8,480 nt of DNA from NCBI GenBank assembly GCA_038245795.1, contig JBBRSC010000146.1, forward strand, positions 1-8,480, in the 5' to 3' direction. The notes beneath the pieces are model-generated. The model ran no database searches, was not told the DNA's origin, and saw only the letters and a list, made by a program, of their open reading frames with translations. Source of the stretch: JBBRSC01 sp038245795. GTDB taxonomy: Bacteria; Actinomycetota; Acidimicrobiia; Acidimicrobiales; Microtrichaceae. Positions 5,250 through 8,480 of the stretch are shown piece by piece. Position 1 is the stretch's first letter. Every line of letters starts with the position of its first letter. A program made the position numbers and the translations under genes.

Positions 5250-6087
5250 GCGGCGGAGCCGGATCAATCGGCGGTGCGATCGGTGGCGGGATCGGTGGCG
5301 GGATCGGTGGATTGCCCATCGTCGCCACGGCTCGGAACGCATCGAGGATCTCGACGGGGATCGGCATGATGATCGTCGAGTTGTTCTCAGTGGCGATCTC
5401 GCCCATCGTCTGCAGCTGGCGAAGCTGAAGCGCTCCTGGCGACCGGGCGATGATCGTGGCTGCCTCTCCCAACTTCACTGACGCCTCGAGTTCGCCCATG
5501 GCCGCGATCACCTTGGCTCGACGTTCCCGTTCGGCTTCGGCTTGGCGAGCCATGGCCCGTTGCATCTGTTCGGGGAGTCCAACGTCGCGAATCTCGACTC
5601 GCGATACCTTCACGCCCCATTCCTCGGTTTGGGAATCCAACGCTATCTGCAGTTCGGAATCGATCCGGTCGCGCTCGGACAGGAGTTGATCCAACTCGTG
5701 TTTGCCGACAATCGCGCGCAACGAGGTCTGCGCCACCAACTGTGCCGCCGAATACCAGTCACGGATCTTCACCACCGAGGCCGCTGCGTCGACCACCTGA
5801 AAGTACGCCACCGCATCGACGGTCACGGTGACGTTGTCCTTGGTGATGACCGCCTGCGATGCCACGGGCGCCGCCATGATCTGCAGGTTGGTCCTGACAA
5901 TTTTGTCGATGACCGGAATCACGAAGAACACACCCGGGCCCTTGGCGCCGATGCAACGGCCGAGCCTGAAGATGACACCGCGTTCGTACTCCTGGACAAT
6001 CTTGATGGACTTCGCCAGGAACGCCACGATGGCAACCGCAACGATGAACACCACCAGCAGCGTCACGGGGACTTGGTTGCCGTTCAT
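5242..6087 (-). CDS. Slipin / stomatin-like SPFH-domain membrane protein
   Basis: The 281-residue protein begins with one transmembrane segment (about 7-26) and continues into an SPFH/Band 7 domain: 'IVQEYERGVIFRLGR' (30-44), 'GPGVFFVIPVIDKIVR' (50-65), 'ITKDNVTVTVDAVAYFQVVD' (81-100) and 'VSRVEIRDVGLPEQMQRAMARQ' region (161-182). A charged, helical, probably coiled-coil stretch (175-210) follows. Slipins form membrane-bound oligomers that organise membrane microdomains and partner NfeD proteins; here the NfeD gene lies directly upstream and shares an ATGA, so the two are coupled. GAGGAG 5 nt before the ATG supports the start. Unusual is the C-terminal tail (259-280), nearly all Pro and Ile/Ala, encoded by a 12-bp tandem repeat, which adds about 20 residues beyond the family norm. 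Confidence 0.92.
   Translation of the reverse strand: MNGNQVPVTLLVVFIVAVAIVAFLAKSIKIVQEYERGVIFRLGRCIGAKGPGVFFVIPVIDKIVRTNLQIMAAPVASQAVITKDNVTVTVDAVAYFQVVDAAASVVKIRDWYSAAQLVAQTSLRAIVGKHELDQLLSERDRIDSELQIALDSQTEEWGVKVSRVEIRDVGLPEQMQRAMARQAEAERERRAKVIAAMGELEASVKLGEAATIIARSPGALQLRQLQTMGEIATENNSTIIMPIPVEILDAFRAVATMGNPPIPPPIPPPIAPPIDPAPPLS
5267..5310. repeat. 12-bp tandem repeat encoding the proline-rich slipin tail
   Basis: Units at 5267-5278 (ATCGGCGGTGCG), 5279-5290 and 5291-5302 (both ATCGGTGGCGGG) and a partial unit at 5303-5310 give about 3.7 copies. On the minus strand each unit encodes a Pro-Pro-Ile/Ala-type tetrapeptide. Being in frame and a multiple of three, copy-number change would lengthen or shorten the tail without a frameshift. 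Confidence 0.85.
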
Positions 6088-6692
6088 GTGGGCTCCTCGG
6101 GTTCGATCACGGTGAGATTCAATCCGCTCGTCTCGACGATGGTCACGTCGACGCCGGGTTCGAGCGAAGCCGGGCCGGTCGCATTCCAGCGGGTCCCGGC
6201 CAGTATGACCACGCCATGCCCAGTGAAGGTGTCAATCGCCTCCCAGCGATCGACCACCGCGCGTCGTCCGGGCATTGACTCCATGCCGGTATCGGCTTGG
6301 CGTCCCAGCAGGCGACCCATCGCAGAATCGATAGGAGTGAAGGTCACGACCATGACGACACAGGCGAGGGTCGCCACGATCACGGTCGGGAGGTCACCAG
6401 CGACGATGGCGAACGAACTTGCGCCAACACCGAACGACGCAAGCGCCACCCATCGCCAACGGTTGGAGCGCGTGACCAGCTCGATCGCCCACAGGAGCAC
6501 GGCGAGCGCCACGAACACGAACGGCCAAGCCGGCAGCGACCGCGCGTCGATTCCCCACGCGGCGAGGACGCTGAGCGACAAGGCGAACAGGCCAGCAAAC
6601 CCCAGCGTGGGGAGAGCGACCTCAATGAGGATCGCAATGGTGGCGAGCGTTGCCGCCACGAAGACCACCGCCGGGGAACTCCATGCGCTCAT
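6084..6692 (-). CDS. NfeD-family membrane protein (short form, no protease domain)
   Basis: The 202-residue protein has a block of hydrophobic segments (about 8-24, 28-47, 56-72, 81-98 and 101-118) followed by a soluble C-terminal OB-fold-like NfeD domain at about 141-197. That domain opens with 'GRRAVVDRWEAIDTFTGHG' (142-160) and closes with 'VTIVETSGLNLTVIE' (183-197). The N-terminal ClpP-like serine protease domain of long NfeD proteins is absent. Short NfeD proteins are membrane partners of slipins and are almost always encoded beside them. Here the NfeD stop overlaps the slipin start as ATGA, supporting a stoichiometric membrane complex. The ATG at 6692 has AGGTGAGG about 9 nt upstream. 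Specific cargo or role in this organism is unknown. Confidence 0.88.
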   Translation of the reverse strand: MSAWSSPAVVFVAATLATIAILIEVALPTLGFAGLFALSLSVLAAWGIDARSLPAWPFVFVALAVLLWAIELVTRSNRWRWVALASFGVGASSFAIVAGDLPTVIVATLACVVMVVTFTPIDSAMGRLLGRQADTGMESMPGRRAVVDRWEAIDTFTGHGVVILAGTRWNATGPASLEPGVDVTIVETSGLNLTVIEPEEPT

Positions 6693-6772
6693 GAACCGGG
6701 CCTCACCTGCTCGACGCTACCGGGGCGATCCACAGCTACGCTCCGCTCACACGATCCCGGGGGGTTTCGGAC
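6693..6772. promoter_or_regulatory. 80-bp divergent promoter region between nfeD-type gene and lipoprotein metallopeptidase
   Basis: Both genes must be transcribed from here. On the minus strand a TANNNT-type TAGCGT (6719-6714) lies about 20 nt before the AGGTGAGG of the NfeD gene. On the plus strand TACGCT (6737-6742) is a possible -10 and a GGGGGG (6759-6764) is the only Shine-Dalgarno-like run, 8 nt before the ATG. No convincing -35 box or operator symmetry is visible on either strand. Confidence 0.3.
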
Positions 6773-7900
6773 ATGGGGTTTGACACGATCAGGACTCGCG
6801 CATCAGTAGCGGTCATCGCCTTGGGGCTGGGGGCGGGCGCACTCGCCGCCTGCACGCCAGCCCCTGAGTTGACGCCTCAACAGCGCATCACCGAGATCAT
6901 CGGGTTCGTCGAGGCTGTGCGGGGGCATCAATTCGTCACGCCGCCAACCGTCGCGTTCCTGTCAGATGCTGCCTTCCGACAGGAAGTTCTCGACAACGTT
7001 GCTGCAGCCGAGCCGTCGGTCAACAAGGCGGAGACGATATTCAAGGCGCTCGGGTGGATGCCGCCGGGCGACAACCTGTTCAACAAATTCCAGATCGCGT
7101 TCGGCGGCGCGGTTGCGGGCTTCTACGACCCGGTGACCAAAGCGCTGAAAGTGCGGGGCACCGATCTGACGCCCTATCGGCGAGAGGTGATCGCCCACGA
7201 ACTGACCCATGCGCTCGACGACCAGCTCTTTGCGCTCGATGATGACTTCGGCGACGGACTCTTGGGCGAGAAGACCTTCTCGGCGCTCGTCGCGATCGAG
7301 GGAGACGCCGTACGGACACAGAACGCCTACCGGAACTCGATGACCGGGCTCGAACAGGCCCAGGACATCGCCGAGCAACTCTCTGCCGGAGCCGACCCTG
7401 CGTTGTTGACCGTCCCACTGGCATTGCTGACCTTCACGCAGGCTCCCTATCTCCGAGGAGCGACCTTCTTGGACGATATCGCTGGCACCGGCGGCATTGC
7501 GGGGATCGACGCTCTGTTCGGACGCTATCCATCGACGGCCGAGCAGGCCTTCAACTCGGCCAAGTACCTCGCCAACGAGCCGGCCATCGCGGTGGCCACG
7601 CCAAGTGTTCCGGGAACGATCGTTGAACAGGGCTCGTTCGGAGTGTTCCTCATGACGCTGTTACTGCGAGACGGACTGGCTCTGGACACCGTCGACACCG
7701 ACACCGACGGCTGGGCGGGCGATTCCTACGTCAGCTACTCGGTGAGCGGGCAGTCGTGCGTCGCCATCGTCACCCAGATGGACACGATCGCCACGACCGC
7801 GACACTGACGGCTCGGCTCAACGCATGGGCCTCGACGCACAGTGGCGCCGTCGTCTCGTCACCGGCGACAACCTCGGTTCGAGTCGATCGCTGCGTGTGA
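6773..7900 (+). CDS. Putative zinc metallopeptidase lipoprotein (HExxH)
   Basis: The 375-residue protein starts with a lipoprotein signal peptide: basic n-region (R7, R9), hydrophobic core and lipobox LAAC with lipidated C27, so it should be anchored outside the cytoplasmic membrane. A gluzincin-like site is visible: 'VIAHELTHALDDQ' (139-151; H142, E143, H146) and a downstream 'AIEGDA' (174-179) whose E176 is the probable third zinc ligand. A 'GAVAGFYDPVTKALKV' block (112-127) precedes the site, as in other bacterial HExxH proteins of unknown substrate. Only two further cysteines occur, C329 and C374, in the exported C-terminal region, and could form a disulfide. I cannot place it in a characterised peptidase family, and its substrate is unknown. 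It is divergent from the NfeD-slipin pair and lies 13 bp before the HisD-like gene, perhaps as one transcript. Confidence 0.82.
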   Translation: MGFDTIRTRASVAVIALGLGAGALAACTPAPELTPQQRITEIIGFVEAVRGHQFVTPPTVAFLSDAAFRQEVLDNVAAAEPSVNKAETIFKALGWMPPGDNLFNKFQIAFGGAVAGFYDPVTKALKVRGTDLTPYRREVIAHELTHALDDQLFALDDDFGDGLLGEKTFSALVAIEGDAVRTQNAYRNSMTGLEQAQDIAEQLSAGADPALLTVPLALLTFTQAPYLRGATFLDDIAGTGGIAGIDALFGRYPSTAEQAFNSAKYLANEPAIAVATPSVPGTIVEQGSFGVFLMTLLLRDGLALDTVDTDTDGWAGDSYVSYSVSGQSCVAIVTQMDTIATTATLTARLNAWASTHSGAVVSSPATTSVRVDRCV

Positions 7901-7913
7901 CGAGAATGACGCC

Positions 7914-8480
7914 ATGAAATCTCTCCTCGAACGATCGACGATCGAGGGCACACAACCCGTCACACAGCAGACGGTCACCGCCGACGTCTCACGAATCATC
8001 GGCGACATTCGGAGGCGCGGCGATGTCGCCGTGCGGGAGTACTCGGAGAAGTTCGACAACTGGAGCCCCGACTCGTTCCGGTTGTCGGCCGATCGGATCG
8101 CCGAGATCATCGCCACGGTGCCGGACCAGGTCATTGCGGATATCCGGACCGTGCAACACAACGTGCGGACCTTCGCCGAAGCCCAACGGGCCACCATGGT
8201 CGACCTCGAGATCGAGATGTCGCCAGGCGTCCATCTCGGACATCGGCACCTCCCCATTGATGCGATCGGCGCCTACATTCCGGGTGGTCGATATCCGCTC
8301 ACAGCATCGGCGCACATGACGATCATCACGGCCCGGGTTGCCGGCGTGCAACGAATTGCTGCATGCACTCCGCCGATTCGGGGCGAGGTTCCGTCGGCCA
8401 CGGTGGCTGCCATGTCGATGGCCGGCGCGGATGAGATCTATTTACTCGGCGGCATCCAGGCCGTGGTGGCGATGGCGCTC
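7914..8480 (+). CDS. Histidinol dehydrogenase-superfamily oxidoreductase (HpsN-like), N-terminal part, runs off right edge
   Basis: The first 189 codons are visible; family members are about 430 residues. The HisD fold is recognisable from 'IGDIRRRGDVAVREYSEKFD' (29-48), 'IGAYIPGGRYPLTASAHMT' (118-136), 'ARVAGVQRIAACTPP' (140-154) and 'LLGGIQAVVAMAL' (177-189). These NAD-dependent zinc enzymes oxidise an alcohol in two steps to an acid. Biosynthetic HisD normally has a YPSSVLMNAIPAKVAGV-like segment here; the 'YPLTASAHMTIITARVAGV' form resembles the catabolic branch that includes sulfopropanediol 3-dehydrogenase HpsN. I therefore do not call it hisD. The zinc and substrate residues that would settle it lie beyond the window. 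The ATG at 7914 has only a weak GAGAA 7 nt upstream; the ATG at 7906 closes after three codons. It follows the metallopeptidase gene by 13 bp. Confidence 0.82.
   Translation, partial: MKSLLERSTIEGTQPVTQQTVTADVSRIIGDIRRRGDVAVREYSEKFDNWSPDSFRLSADRIAEIIATVPDQVIADIRTVQHNVRTFAEAQRATMVDLEIEMSPGVHLGHRHLPIDAIGAYIPGGRYPLTASAHMTIITARVAGVQRIAACTPPIRGEVPSATVAAMSMAGADEIYLLGGIQAVVAMAL

Noticed and set aside
5542..6783. A 413-codon plus-strand open frame opposite the slipin and NfeD genes
   Set aside because: Both minus-strand genes are unmistakable and coupled by ATGA. The plus-strand product is a compositionally odd shadow spanning two genes and an intergenic region.
1..8480. tRNA, rRNA, CRISPR array, transposase, attachment sites, intrinsic terminators
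   Set aside because: Reading both strands I found no cloverleaf-like sequence, no regularly spaced repeats, no transposase or integrase motifs and no GC hairpin followed by a T-run. Gene spacing leaves almost no room for them.

Overview
The window is a GC-rich, densely packed stretch of bacterial chromosome. Gene content (a PaaX-family regulator, a short NfeD/slipin pair, a Lys/Arg-poor lipoprotein metallopeptidase, a prephenate dehydratase with C-terminal ACT domain), G/C-rich third codon positions and probable leaderless starts suggest a high-GC actinomycetote, possibly Acidimicrobiia-like; this assignment is inference. I see no rRNA, tRNA, CRISPR array, insertion sequence or phage gene, and no gene-free stretch above 100 bp.

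Layout from left to right: (1) A leftward three-gene operon (1917 down to 1): a PaaX-family transcriptional regulator, a metallo-beta-lactamase-fold hydrolase of the glyoxalase II/ETHE1 type, and the N-terminal part of an AI-2E-family membrane protein that runs off the left edge. Gaps are 14 and 3 bp. (2) A rightward membrane fatty-acid-desaturase-type enzyme (1986-2966), divergent from the regulator across a 68-bp AT-rich gap that holds two overlapping promoter candidates and an imperfect inverted repeat. (3) A leftward class III PLP aminotransferase resembling GABA transaminases (4212-2956), overlapping the desaturase tail-to-tail by 11 bp. (4) A rightward prephenate dehydratase, pheA (4308-5249), divergent from the aminotransferase, with an altered regulatory ESRP motif and an odd GTG start embedded in a Shine-Dalgarno-like sequence. 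(5) A leftward NfeD-slipin pair (6692-5242), translationally coupled by an ATGA overlap; the slipin overlaps pheA tail-to-tail by 8 bp and ends in a proline-rich tail made of a 12-bp tandem repeat. (6) A rightward lipoprotein with a zinc-peptidase HExxH motif (6773-7900), followed 13 bp later by a histidinol-dehydrogenase-superfamily gene (7914 to the right edge) whose sequence looks more like sulfopropanediol-dehydrogenase-type (HpsN-like) relatives than biosynthetic HisD.

The genes alternate in strand, giving three compact divergent promoter regions (68, 95 and 80 bp) and two convergent overlaps with no room for conventional terminators. Most of the window is ordinary housekeeping or accessory metabolism. 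The best leads are the PaaX-type regulator/desaturase divergon, the probable leaderless starts, the changed PheA allosteric motif, and the functions of the metallopeptidase lipoprotein and of the HisD-like enzyme. I found no convincing new multi-gene defence or mobile system.
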